A stretch of DNA of 34,624 nucleotides from BPJO01 sp037189665 (GCA_037189665.1 JBBCIV010000120.1:1-34624); one strand, 5' to 3'; positions 16,131 through 24,863 are shown, counted from the stretch's first letter. Program-made: numbers and translations. The notes: generated by a model from the letters alone, not told the origin.

Positions 16131-17510
16131 TCACGGCTCGGGCAGTATGATATCGCATAGCGCCGCCCCAAGCGGCGCGAAAGGCGACTCACGCCTTGCC
16201 AGCTTTACGACGGAGTCGGCAGGAACGGATTCCTGCCGCGAGTCGGCGTCGCTCGATGTGGATAGCTGAAATCCAGCAAGATCGGAGCGAAAGCTTTTGC
16301 CGTTGATGCCGAACGAATAGAGGTCGTACAGGTTCTGCCGCGCCTTCCAGACGCCGTTGGGCCGCACGTCAACCTGCGCCCGCGTCGGGCCGGCAACGAT
16401 GACGCTCTGGCTGACATCGACTTCGCCCTCGATCTGCCAGGAGAGGCCGATCGTCGTCACGCGCGTCGCGGTGATGACCGCCCCTTTGGCAACCTCGAAC
16501 GGCCGGGCACGATCGGCGCGGCACTCGATCAGCACGTTGTCGAACGAACCCCGGCAGACCTGTTGTTTGTCCGGATTCCCGCGAATTACCACCGGCCGTG
16601 CGGCGGTGGCAAGGATGTGCGTATCGCGAATCTCGAAGATGCTGCCGTGCATCTGCAGGATTTCGTTCGCGACGTTCCCGCTGATGAACGCGTTCCGCAA
16701 CTTCACGTTGCTGCTATACCCGTTGGCAAACCCCGTCGAATTGCCGGCGGCGCGGTAGCCGTCGACCTCGCATTCGCATCCTTCGTGGGCGCTGAAGCCG
16801 TCATCCCCACACCCGAAAGCGGCGATATTCTCAAACCGCATATCACGGCTGTGATGGTGAATGTTGAAGCCGTCGTTCAACACGTGTTGCACCGTGAGAT
16901 TTCGGATGATCCAGTGCTCGTTTCGGGTTCCGCGCACGGTAACGCCGTTCTTCCGATACGGGATCTCGACCCCGCATTCGGCCAGCGGCTTGGCAGCGTC
17001 GACTTTGATGTAGAACGTTTGCGTCTCAGGCACGAACGTCCACTCCCCATCCGCCAGTTCCCCTAGCTTTTTCCACGCAGCCTTGGCGCCCTTGCTGGTG
17101 CGATCCATCCGCTGCGGCTGACCGCCGAAGAGAAAGAACACGCGCTGGATGACGGTGTCATCCCCGCGCAGGTCGGCGTATAGCTTGTCGCTTCGATAGA
17201 GGCCCGGCGATTCCTGCACCCAGTCTTCAGGGCGCAGCGGATCGCACCCGGTGATGGTGGCGCCGTGGCCGTCGATAACGATGGGCTTTCCGGGTTCGCC
17301 GCTGCGATTATTGATGAAGATCGACTCGCGATAAGGCGTGTCGCGCGCCGCAAGGTGGATCGTATCGCCCGGCTGCGCCTGCTGGATCGCCTCCGCGATC
17401 GTCTTCACGCCATCGTCGCGATCCGGGTCAACGTAGATGTCCTTCCCCAGCCCCGCCGCCGACGGTATCAGGGCGAGAGCAATAACGATGGTGCAGGCAT
17501 GTCGCTTCAT
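16131..17510 (-). CDS. Secreted right-handed parallel beta-helix protein, probable polysaccharide-active enzyme
   Basis: The 459-residue product has a signal peptide (to about residue 22) followed by DIYVDPDRDDGVKTIAEAIQQAQPGDTIHLAA, the usual opening of beta-helix proteins. Repeats include IPYRKNGVTVRGTRNEHWIIRNL, DGFNIHHHSRDMRFENIAAFGCGDDGFSAHEG and ILQMHGSIFEIRDTHILA. The Asp-Gly pairs in the central rungs resemble catalytic or calcium sites of polysaccharide lyases and GH28-like enzymes, but no specific family is certain. The start at ATG 17510 follows GGAAG by five bases. It overlaps the stop of the preceding PEP-CTERM gene in an ATGA, so the two are translationally coupled. It is the last gene of a four-gene operon headed by a GntR/LacI-type regulator. 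Confidence 0.85.
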   Translation of the reverse strand: MKRHACTIVIALALIPSAAGLGKDIYVDPDRDDGVKTIAEAIQQAQPGDTIHLAARDTPYRESIFINNRSGEPGKPIVIDGHGATITGCDPLRPEDWVQESPGLYRSDKLYADLRGDDTVIQRVFFLFGGQPQRMDRTSKGAKAAWKKLGELADGEWTFVPETQTFYIKVDAAKPLAECGVEIPYRKNGVTVRGTRNEHWIIRNLTVQHVLNDGFNIHHHSRDMRFENIAAFGCGDDGFSAHEGCECEVDGYRAAGNSTGFANGYSSNVKLRNAFISGNVANEILQMHGSIFEIRDTHILATAARPVVIRGNPDKQQVCRGSFDNVLIECRADRARPFEVAKGAVITATRVTTIGLSWQIEGEVDVSQSVIVAGPTRAQVDVRPNGVWKARQNLYDLYSFGINGKSFRSDLAGFQLSTSSDADSRQESVPADSVVKLARRESPFAPLGAALCDIILPEP

Positions 17511-18268
17511 CGACGCTTCCTTCGCAACGTCAGCAATCCCGCGCACGCCAAGCCGAGCACGCCGGGTTCAGGAACGGCGGTGAGGGAAAAATTATCGATC
17601 GCCAGGCCGTCATCGGCGCTGGATCCCTCGACCGAAGGCATGTTGACGTCGATCCAGCGAATCCAGAACGTCGCCCCGTTGGCGATGCTGAGGGATGAGA
17701 TCGTACCGCTGATGCTCTTGGCGTTGGCATTGCCATCCCTGGCGCCGGCGGCGTCGGTCGCGACGGGCGCAACGCCGACGAAGTTCAGCGCGCTCACGCT
17801 CGTCCACGTCCCGTCGGTCAGACTGGTGGCGTTCGTGCTGTACTCGAAGTGCAGTTCGTCGGCGTACCCGCGCAAAGTGTTGCCGTGACGCCAGGTCTCG
17901 CCGTCGTACTGGATGTTGAGGGACGTGATGGCAACGCCGGCGTTGTTCGTGAACGCGGCGCCAATGGCCGCGACGAGCGTGTTGCTCTGGATCGTGCCGA
18001 ATGCGCGCTCGCCTGACGTGGCGCCAAAGCTCCACGTATCGCCGGTCGCAGATGACCCGCTGCCACCTCGATATGTGACGTCGGCCGAGGAACCCGTCTC
18101 GGCAAAGGCCCAGCCGACCGGCAACGCGGTGTTATTGGTCGCGGCGCTGCCAAGCGTATCGAAGTTCTGGGTCACCGCGACGTTGATCGCGTTGATCAGC
18201 ACCGCACCGTACGTCGTCGTTCCGACCGATCCGCCCAAGGCGGCGATCGCCATCATCCACTTGTTCAT
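17507..18268 (-). CDS. PEP-CTERM surface protein of unknown binding function
   Basis: The 253-residue product has a signal peptide and a Ser/Thr/Ala/Asn-rich beta-sandwich-like body. It ends in the PEP-CTERM sorting signal: Pro-Glu-Pro at 233-235, a hydrophobic helix and a terminal LRRKRR cluster. The exosortase system would cleave and anchor it at the envelope. Features such as DGLAIDNFSLTAVPEP and FWIRWIDVNMP are typical of planctomycete PEP-CTERM proteins with a lectin-like or LamG-like fold, suggesting polysaccharide binding. GGAGGAG lies five bases before ATG 18268. It follows the pseudopilin by 22 bases and overlaps the beta-helix gene by four, so the three are probably made together. 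Confidence 0.9.
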   Translation of the reverse strand: MNKWMMAIAALGGSVGTTTYGAVLINAINVAVTQNFDTLGSAATNNTALPVGWAFAETGSSADVTYRGGSGSSATGDTWSFGATSGERAFGTIQSNTLVAAIGAAFTNNAGVAITSLNIQYDGETWRHGNTLRGYADELHFEYSTNATSLTDGTWTSVSALNFVGVAPVATDAAGARDGNANAKSISGTISSLSIANGATFWIRWIDVNMPSVEGSSADDGLAIDNFSLTAVPEPGVLGLACAGLLTLRRKRR

Positions 18269-18290
18269 ACTCGCTCCTCCGGGAAAATGC

Positions 18291-19073
18291 TCACCTATCA
18301 GGGGTAAAGATCCGTCCGACGTTGTCGCGCAGGTCTTCGTAGGGAACGGCAGCAACATGGCCGTCGTAGAAGGCGACGTTGATCCGCTTGCCGCGATGTC
18401 GCGTCGCCGGCGTCGGCACGCCCGCGCTGACGCCCCATACGTCGGCGGTGTACGGGCTGATCTTGTTGGACGGATGCGTGAAGAGCCACGAGCAGAAACG
18501 CTGGCTCGCGTTCGTCGGGTGCCAGGTATCGCCGATCAGGTAGACCTCCGACGCCCGCCGCACCTTCTGCGGGCGATACGCGCCGCCCTTGGGGTAATAG
18601 CGAACGATGTTGATCGCAACGCCGTACCCGCCCCCGCCGGTGTTGCGCCAAAGCTCCGCTGGCATGGAGGGGCAGAGCCACACGCGGGACGACAGGTCGG
18701 GAGCGCCGTTCGCCATCGCGGTTGCATTGGCGGCGTCCTTCCAACCGGTGACGGGGAGATATTGATCAAGTCGATTGGTGTACCACTCGTTCCGCTGCAA
18801 CGCCGTGCTGCCCGGCCAGATCGAGCCGTCCGGCATCGTCTGGGCCGTCGTCATGTAGAAGTTGAGCGGCGGAAGCGTGCCCCTGTTCGACGTGGCATAC
18901 AATTGAAATGCATTGCCGACCTGTCTCAGGTTGCTCTGGCAGTTAATCACCTTGGCATGCTCGCGAGCACTGTTGAGCGCCGGCAGCAGCAGCGAGATCA
19001 GGACGGCGATGATGCCGATCACGACCAACAGCTCCACCAGCGTGAACCCGTTTTGACTTTGGTTCGCACGCAT
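18291..19073 (-). CDS. Type II secretion-style pseudopilin with C-terminal DGH motif
   Basis: The 260-residue protein has a short leader of 9 residues ending in Gly, then FTLVELLVVIG with Glu at mature position 5, and the same hydrophobic helix as the pseudopilin at 6334-7197. The two proteins are identical over 25 residues beginning at GFTLVELLVV, although their DNA differs at most third positions, so the identity reflects selection and not recent copying. After the helix both read SNLRQVG. The C-terminal region has VWLCPSMP, EVYLIGDTWHP and NVAFYDGHVAAVPYEDL, with His ten residues before the DG. A GGAGGAGG stretch precedes ATG 19073. It lies 24 bases after the regulator gene and 22 before the PEP-CTERM gene, in one operon. 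Confidence 0.93.
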   Translation of the reverse strand: MRANQSQNGFTLVELLVVIGIIAVLISLLLPALNSAREHAKVINCQSNLRQVGNAFQLYATSNRGTLPPLNFYMTTAQTMPDGSIWPGSTALQRNEWYTNRLDQYLPVTGWKDAANATAMANGAPDLSSRVWLCPSMPAELWRNTGGGGYGVAINIVRYYPKGGAYRPQKVRRASEVYLIGDTWHPTNASQRFCSWLFTHPSNKISPYTADVWGVSAGVPTPATRHRGKRINVAFYDGHVAAVPYEDLRDNVGRIFTPDR

Positions 19074-19097
19074 AGCGACCTCCTCCAACTACTCCGC

Positions 19098-20150
19098 TCA
19101 CCGCCTCGCGGGCCCGGTCGATTCGCCGATAAACAGGCTGACGTCGTCCGGCTCCAGCCGCAGCGGGTGGGGCCAGTCGACGCCGCGCGAGGCGATCCAG
19201 TCGAGCCCCTTCTCCAAAAACGGCCTTCTGTCCGCCGGCTGAACGGCCGTCACCGAGGGAATCAACAGGCGCGCGGTGTCGATTTCGCCAAAACCGCAGA
19301 TCGAAATGTCGGCGCCAATCCTCAACCCGGCGTCGCAGCACGCCCGCATCGCGCCCCACGCCTGGGACGTCGTCGAGCAGAACAGCGCCGATGCGTTGAG
19401 CTGCCCCGATCGCAACAGCCGGGCCGTCTCTTCGCGGGCGGTGGCCGCGCCGGATTGAAAGTGGTCGACGGTCAACCCGTGGAACTGCCCTTCGACCTTC
19501 CGTTCGGCGATCGCCTGGCGCCACGTGTCGATTCGTTTGCGGATGACCGAGTCTTCCGGCTGCGTGTTGAGGCAGTCGATCCGCTTGTGGCCGAGCGATA
19601 CCAGGTGATCGATCAGCTTGCCGACGAACGCCGGCGGACCTGTCTCGATGCTTGGGATGCCCAGAGCGCTGGTGTCCTGCCACAACACGACAACGCGATC
19701 GCGCAACCGCCGCAGCCGGCCGAGCAACAAAGGCGGGGGTTGCTGCGGGAGGATGAAGAACCAGCCATCGAGTTCGGTGTCGAGCGCTTCGAAGATCGTC
19801 GGATCGGTCGGGCTGGTGTAGGCGATGGGCCGGAGCATGCCGTTACGCTGCGCCAGCGTCTCGCGCAACTCGTACTCCCAGACGCGGGCGGTGGAAAGGG
19901 ACGCGGGCGTCACAAAGCCGACCGTCATCGCTCCCTTTGCCACCTTCAACGGCTGAACGGTGAGCCGGCCGTTGTCCTGCCGGCTGAGCAAACCCTTGCG
20001 AACCAGGCTCTGCACCGCTTTTCGGGCGGTCATGTAGCTTACGCCCAGTTGACTGGCAAGCTTCCGTTCGCTGGGAAGCGAACCGGATTGCCCATCATCC
20101 CGGATGCGTTGCTCCAACAGGCCTGCGACACTGGCAGATTTGCTTCTCAC
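19098..20150 (-). CDS. GntR-type winged-helix regulator with LacI/GalR-like sugar-binding domain
   Basis: The 350-residue protein joins an N-terminal GntR-type winged helix-turn-helix (residues about 8-70, with SLPSERKLASQLGVSYMTARKAVQSLVRKGLL) to a C-terminal periplasmic-binding-protein-like sensor (about 75-335). Sensor features are TVGFVTPASLS, a central LIDHLVSLGHKRIDCLN, and DISICGFGEIDTARLLIPSVTAV near the end. This is the AraR-like architecture that represses sugar-use genes until an inducer binds. GTG 20150 is the first possible start after an in-frame TAG; GAGG lies close upstream. It heads the pseudopilin, PEP-CTERM and beta-helix operon and faces a divergent beta-helix gene, so it probably controls both and itself. 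Confidence 0.92.
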   Translation of the reverse strand: MRSKSASVAGLLEQRIRDDGQSGSLPSERKLASQLGVSYMTARKAVQSLVRKGLLSRQDNGRLTVQPLKVAKGAMTVGFVTPASLSTARVWEYELRETLAQRNGMLRPIAYTSPTDPTIFEALDTELDGWFFILPQQPPPLLLGRLRRLRDRVVVLWQDTSALGIPSIETGPPAFVGKLIDHLVSLGHKRIDCLNTQPEDSVIRKRIDTWRQAIAERKVEGQFHGLTVDHFQSGAATAREETARLLRSGQLNASALFCSTTSQAWGAMRACCDAGLRIGADISICGFGEIDTARLLIPSVTAVQPADRRPFLEKGLDWIASRGVDWPHPLRLEPDDVSLFIGESTGPARR

Positions 20151-20186
20151 GTTCCTCTACGCCTCCACATCAAAACAAACTCTAGT

Positions 20187-20196
20187 GCATATATGC
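20187..20196. promoter_or_regulatory. Perfect palindrome in the regulator/beta-helix divergent region, candidate operator
   Basis: GCATATATGC is a perfect 10-bp palindrome in a locally AT-rich gap between the divergent regulator and beta-helix genes. It abuts the first of two direct copies of GCTATAAAAT, at 20195-20204 and 20248-20257. These repeats could be -10 elements or half-sites of the GntR-type regulator. Confidence 0.4.
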
Positions 20197-20282
20197 TATA
20201 AAATAACACGCCTCCAAAATGCAGCAACAGAAATTTATTGCAAATTCGCTATAAAATTTTCTCTGGATGATAAGATGGCGAC

Positions 20283-22034
20283 ATGACCGCCCCTTTCTCA
20301 TGGTTTAGGCATGTCGCGTCGGCCCTGCTGCTCGTGACCCAGGTCGGCGTGGCGCAAGTCGATGTGCAGCAACTGGTTGACCAGGCAATCGCGCGTGGTG
20401 AAAAGCGCGTGGCGCTCCCGGGGGGCGTGCTGAAGGTGGCGGCACCCCAAGAGGGATACCACCTAAACCTGCGCGGCGTGCGCGGGTTTGAAATCGACGG
20501 CAACCAGACGACGCTTCGCTTCGCGTCTCCACAATCAGGAGGTATTCGGGTCACGGATTGCCATGATCTGTCGATCAAGAACCTGACGCTGGACTGGGAG
20601 ATCTCGCCCTCCATCCAAGGCAAGATCACCCATCTCGACGGCGAGGCCGGCACGATCACGTTCGCGGTCGACCCCGGCTTTCCGGATGACCCGACGATCT
20701 ACTCGAAGACGTGCGCCGCCCTCTTCTACGATCCGCGGACGCGCCTTCTCAAACGCCGCGCGTGGGACATCTTTGGCATGACGCTAAAGAAAGCGGGCGA
20801 TCGACAGCTCACGCTGCAGTCCAGATCGCCGCGACAGGTAAAGGACGCCGGCGCAGCCATCGGCGATCTCGTTGCGCTGCGTGGCACGGGCGGCGACATG
20901 GCAATCCGGTTGATCGACTGCTCGAATGTCGTGCTCTCCAACATCGTCATCTACAGTTCACCCGGCATGGCGATCCAAGAGGCAGGAGGAGCCGGCGGGA
21001 ACAAGTACATGCGCGTCACCGTCACGCGCGGTCCGGCGCGCGAGGGAAGCGAGCGTCTGCTCAGCGCCAACGCTGACGCACTACACAGCTCCGGCGTGCA
21101 AATCGGGCCCGCCATCAGCGATTGCCGGCTCGAATACCAGGGAGACGACGGAATCGCCATCCACGGGGCATACCTGCTCGCGGCCGGCAATGAGGATCCT
21201 ACGACCATCATGGTTTCCCCACGATATGAGATGCCTCTCCAGGCAGGCGACCGCATACGTCTTTACGGCGGCAAGACTTACGCTCTAACGGGTGAGGCGA
21301 AGATCGTTTCCATTGAACGCATGGGCAAGCCTCCCGCTGAGCAAATGCAGGCCCTGGCGCCGACCTGGCAGATCTATCGCTCAGATATCGCAACTGCGAG
21401 ATTTTACAGGGTGAAAATCGACGCGCCGCTCAACGTTGCACCTGGGGATCTGGCCGCCTCTCCGGATCGCATGGGCAGCGGGTTTTCCATCCGCAACTGC
21501 CAACTGGGACACAACCGGGCACGCGGGATGCTCATCAAGGCAAGCGACGGCATCATCGAGAACAACACGATCGAAGACATCGGCACCTGCGGCATCGCGC
21601 TGGGACCGGAATTTGCGCATTGGCTGGAGGGGGATTACGTTCGAGACGTGGCCGTCCGTAACAACACGCTGCGCGAGATCGGCACAGGAGCGGCGTGCGT
21701 GCTGCACGAGCGGGCCGTGCTGGTGGGGGCGATCTCGGTCTACGCGCTCACGCCGGATCGCACGTTTCCCGCCTCAATGGAGAACGCGAACCTCGTCATT
21801 GAGAACAACTCCATCGACCGCGCTGGCGGGATCGGCATTCTCATTGCCGGCGCAAAAAACGTAACCATCCGTTCAAACACCGTGACGGCCACCCAGTACC
21901 TCGGCCCGCTGCAAGGCGGGAAGGCGGCCGGCATCGACCCGGACGCGGGGGTCTTTGTGCACGGGTCGGAGGACGTACGACTGGAATCGAATGCCCTGCC
22001 CGGCAAAGGCGTGGTGCAGGCCGGCGCGAAGTAA
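20283..22034 (+). CDS. Secreted parallel beta-helix enzyme, possibly GH110-like (alpha-galactosidase type)
   Basis: The 583-residue product has a signal peptide (to about residue 24, ending VGVAQ). A full-length right-handed beta-helix follows: an early RVALPGGVLKV and FEIDGNQTTLRFA, then repeated 'I.NN.I' rungs such as DGIIENNTIEDIGTCGIALG and NLVIENNSIDRAGGIGILIAG. The blocks LTLDWEISPSIQGKITHLDG, SANADALHSSGVQIGP and CRLEYQGDDGIAIHG recall GH110 alpha-1,3-galactosidases and related beta-helix glycosidases. In those enzymes a 'QG' segment and an Asp-Asp pair lie in the active groove. This family call is tentative; a lyase or epimerase is possible. The gene is divergent from the GntR/LacI-type regulator with 132 bases between, and is likely under its control. 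No strong ribosome binding site precedes ATG 20283. Confidence 0.85.
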   Translation: MTAPFSWFRHVASALLLVTQVGVAQVDVQQLVDQAIARGEKRVALPGGVLKVAAPQEGYHLNLRGVRGFEIDGNQTTLRFASPQSGGIRVTDCHDLSIKNLTLDWEISPSIQGKITHLDGEAGTITFAVDPGFPDDPTIYSKTCAALFYDPRTRLLKRRAWDIFGMTLKKAGDRQLTLQSRSPRQVKDAGAAIGDLVALRGTGGDMAIRLIDCSNVVLSNIVIYSSPGMAIQEAGGAGGNKYMRVTVTRGPAREGSERLLSANADALHSSGVQIGPAISDCRLEYQGDDGIAIHGAYLLAAGNEDPTTIMVSPRYEMPLQAGDRIRLYGGKTYALTGEAKIVSIERMGKPPAEQMQALAPTWQIYRSDIATARFYRVKIDAPLNVAPGDLAASPDRMGSGFSIRNCQLGHNRARGMLIKASDGIIENNTIEDIGTCGIALGPEFAHWLEGDYVRDVAVRNNTLREIGTGAACVLHERAVLVGAISVYALTPDRTFPASMENANLVIENNSIDRAGGIGILIAGAKNVTIRSNTVTATQYLGPLQGGKAAGIDPDAGVFVHGSEDVRLESNALPGKGVVQAGAK

Positions 22035-22107
22035 ACACACCTCGCGCGTGCCAAAATCTAACACAACCACTTAGCTTAAAAGACTTTACCCGCCAAAATT
22101 TGCCCGA

Positions 22108-22332
22108 TTAGCAGAACGTATCGTACGAAATCGGGTAGTGGATGAGATCAGGCCGGACCATGTGAAGCCGGCGGGTACGAACCTCGAGCGGCCGGAATGA
22201 GGCTTCGGCGCCGAATGCGGGCTGCTGCTCGCCGGGGACGGTCGCACGGCCATTATCGGACGCGGGCACGGGGGCGAGGGTGAGGCTCAGGATCGATACA
22301 ACGATGATCTGGAGAACCGTTCGCTTACGCAT
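22108..22332 (-). CDS. Small exported protein ending in a hydrophobic/aromatic tail with terminal Cys
   Basis: This 74-residue frame starts with a good signal peptide (MRKRTVLQIIVVSILSLTLA, predicted cleavage near PVPAS). That leaves about 50 residues with an LEVRTRRLHMVRPDLIHYP segment and the last residue Cys. The pattern of basic N-terminus, hydrophobic core and small residues is hard to get by chance, which supports a real gene; however, no clear Shine-Dalgarno sequence is present. No family is recognised. It is alone between the beta-helix gene, on which it converges, and the divergent pectate-lyase gene. Confidence 0.5.
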   Translation of the reverse strand: MRKRTVLQIIVVSILSLTLAPVPASDNGRATVPGEQQPAFGAEASFRPLEVRTRRLHMVRPDLIHYPISYDTFC

Positions 22333-22727
22333 GTGACTTACATCTGCCCTTCGGTCTCTGGCGGCTGGTTAGGCGGCGTCCTTCCCCATAGGTGCAGTGG
22401 GTCGCTGCGCTATCGGGGTTCTTCCGAGACCTAGAATGACATGGATTTGCCAGATCGCAAGCAGAATCAGGTTTTCCAACAGCGTTCTTACCGGACTTTT
22501 TCGTTGAAATAGCGTATTCAGATCGATTGAGGCGCGCGCAACGTCCTCACATCCACTCTCGTTTTCCCATTTCCGCCCTGCCGCTCCTCCGGCGTGGCCG
22601 ATCGACGCGATCCCGGAATATCTTCCAGCAAAATCCCAATACTTCGTCAGCCGGACGGGGAAACGCGCCCGGTATGTTTCGCTTTCTCAGCCTTAATGAT
22701 GCGCAACAACGGAAGGAGAGACATACC
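22333..22727. other. Divergent intergenic region before the pectate-lyase gene
   Basis: This 395-base stretch has no convincing gene. The pectate-lyase frame is open through its right half, but codon use there is poor, and the ribosome binding site and signal peptide both point to a start at 22728. I saw no clear promoter; TTGAAA at 22504-22509 lacks a matching -10 element. Confidence 0.45.
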
Positions 22728-24821
22728 ATGACGGCAAACGACCTGCGCCGCGGGGGCATGCCCCCCATGAGATGCACGCCAGGAAAAGGAATGACGGCGG
22801 CAGGCATCGGCCTTTGCTGCCTGATAGGCTCGGCCGCCGAGGCGCAGCTTTTAGCTTTCCCCGGCGCCGAAGGGGCCGGTCGATACTCCACCGGCGGACG
22901 CGGGGGCGACATCTACTATGTGCAAAACTTGAACGACTCCGGCCCGGGCAGCCTGCGCTACGGCATCCAAACCGCCTCAGGCCCGCGGACGATCCTGTTC
23001 AACGTCGCCGGCACGATCCGCCTTCAATCGAACCTCGACATCAACAAATCGAACATCACCATCGCCGGCCAAAGCGCTCCCGGCGGCGGGATCACCATCG
23101 CTGACCGGCAGACGCGCGTCGTCAACAGCGGCGACGTCCAGACCAGCAACGTCATCCTCCAATACCTGCGGTTCCGCGTCGGCGACACCTATACCCGCCA
23201 GACCGACAGCACCTACGAGCCCGATGCCCTCTGGATCGCCGGCTCGAACAACGTGATGGTCGATCACGTGAGCGCATCCTGGGGCGTGGACGAGCAACTC
23301 TCGGTATCGCATGGATCGACCAACGTCACCGTGCAGTGGTCGATCGTCGGCGGCGCGCTGCACAACGCCGGCCATCACAAGGGCAATCATGGCTACGGCT
23401 CGATCATCCACGGCGGAGAGACGTCGATCCTGCACAACCTCTACGTCAACAACCGCAGCCGCAACCCTGCCGTCGGCGGACCGGGCGGCGGACACCTGAG
23501 CGTCGTCAACAACGTCATCTCCAACCCCGGCGGACGCTTCAGCTATAGCGGCGGCACCGATGACTACTCGATGAACTTCGTCGGCAACTACGGCATTGCC
23601 GGCCCGAACACATCCATCACCAACGAACTCTTTCACGGCGACAGCACCACCGCCCGCATTTACTACGCCGGCAATTATCTCGACCAGAACAAAAACGGCA
23701 TTCTCGACGGCACGCCCGCGCCCCCGAACACGCTGACTGGAACCTACGCCGCCCTGCCGTCGCCCACGCCAGCAGCGCCGGTGAACCAGACCGACGCCCA
23801 GCAGGCCTACGTGCAAGTGCTCAGCCGCGCGGGCGCCAACCGCTATCGCGATGTGGTGGACGCCCAACTCGTTCGCGGCGTGGTAAATCAGACCGGCTCG
23901 CACATCGACTCGCAAACCGAAATCGGCGGCTGGCCCATGCTTCCGACAGCGGCGGCGCCGGTCGATTCAAATATGGACGGCGTGCCGGATTACTTCGCGG
24001 TCTCCAACGGCTTCAGCCCTTCCACCAATATTCGCAACGCGCTCGCCCCGTCGGGTTACACGTGGCTGGAGTCCTATCTCCATTCGCTGACGCCGCGATC
24101 CGCCCCGCCCACAACGACCACCCGCGCCACGCTCATCGCCGCCGCCGATGCGCAGGTAAGCGAGAACGGCGGCACGTCCGCCTCCAGCAGTGGGAATGGC
24201 AGTTCGACCGTTCTGGGCGCGCGGTGGAACGGCGATGGCGGAAACGCGGATCGGAACGAGTTCATCCTGCTGAAGTTCAACCTGTCAGACGTTCAGCCTG
24301 GTTCGATCACCGACGCCCGCCTTGAGCTCACCGCGGCCGCAGATCTGGGCGGAGCGGGGCATAAGCTCCGCATCTACGGCCTCGAACACAACGCGGCCGG
24401 ATGGGATTGGAATGAGGGAACCGTCCAATTCAACAACGCCCCCGGCCTCGTTTTCGACAGTAACAGCCAGACACGCGGGCTCAACGCCGCATCGCTGCTG
24501 ACCCTTGGCACAATCGATGCCGGCGGCCTGACGGCAGGCGCGTCGGTGGGATTCGATAACCCGAACCTCGCGGTATTCCTCAACCTGGCAGCCTACATGG
24601 AAGGGATGGCGCAAGACGGCTGGGCGACACTGCTGATCGAGCGGATCGATTCCAACAACGTGGTGACGCGCTTTTCCTCACTCGAGGCAGGCAGGAATCT
24701 TGCGCCGCGGCTGATCGTCGATGCGACGATCGTTCCCGAACCATCGACGGCCATCGCACTGCTCGGCATGGCCGCGATGATACAACGGCGGCGGCGAAAC
24801 GAAGGAAAGCCCGCAGCATGA
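22728..24821 (+). CDS. Secreted pectate-lyase-like protein with DNRLRE domain and PEP-CTERM anchor
   Basis: The 697-residue product has three parts after a signal peptide (ending near residue 39, AAEA). Residues about 40-400 are a parallel beta-helix of the pectate lyase type, opening LLAFPGAEGAGRYSTGGRGG. Its motifs are DALWIAGSNNVMVDHVSASWG (near 166), WGVDEQLS and HKGNHGYGSIIHGG. A DSNMDGVPDYF calcium-loop-like segment follows. Residues about 464-660 form a DNRLRE (CBM96-like) beta-sandwich (RNEFILLKFNL, ARLELTAA). The end is a PEP-CTERM signal (Pro-Glu-Pro at 670-672, helix, RRRR). The family motif usually written SRNPR reads SRNPA here, so one Arg often linked with catalysis may be missing. 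AAGGAGAG lies seven bases before ATG 22728. Confidence 0.9.
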   Translation: MTANDLRRGGMPPMRCTPGKGMTAAGIGLCCLIGSAAEAQLLAFPGAEGAGRYSTGGRGGDIYYVQNLNDSGPGSLRYGIQTASGPRTILFNVAGTIRLQSNLDINKSNITIAGQSAPGGGITIADRQTRVVNSGDVQTSNVILQYLRFRVGDTYTRQTDSTYEPDALWIAGSNNVMVDHVSASWGVDEQLSVSHGSTNVTVQWSIVGGALHNAGHHKGNHGYGSIIHGGETSILHNLYVNNRSRNPAVGGPGGGHLSVVNNVISNPGGRFSYSGGTDDYSMNFVGNYGIAGPNTSITNELFHGDSTTARIYYAGNYLDQNKNGILDGTPAPPNTLTGTYAALPSPTPAAPVNQTDAQQAYVQVLSRAGANRYRDVVDAQLVRGVVNQTGSHIDSQTEIGGWPMLPTAAAPVDSNMDGVPDYFAVSNGFSPSTNIRNALAPSGYTWLESYLHSLTPRSAPPTTTTRATLIAAADAQVSENGGTSASSSGNGSSTVLGARWNGDGGNADRNEFILLKFNLSDVQPGSITDARLELTAAADLGGAGHKLRIYGLEHNAAGWDWNEGTVQFNNAPGLVFDSNSQTRGLNAASLLTLGTIDAGGLTAGASVGFDNPNLAVFLNLAAYMEGMAQDGWATLLIERIDSNNVVTRFSSLEAGRNLAPRLIVDATIVPEPSTAIALLGMAAMIQRRRRNEGKPAA

Positions 24822-24863
24822 CTGCCGCAGGCTTCGGGGGGTTCTCCACTCCGGAAGACCCGT

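Noticed and set aside
17913..20201. 762-codon plus-strand open frame
   Set aside because: It runs antisense across three recognisable genes (PEP-CTERM, pseudopilin, regulator), has shadow-like Arg/Ala/Asp composition and no domain features.
24809..24838. Hairpin between the pectate-lyase gene and the convergent lipoprotein gene
   Set aside because: The AAGCC.GC.G stem has two internal mismatches and no T-run, so it is too weak to call a terminator.
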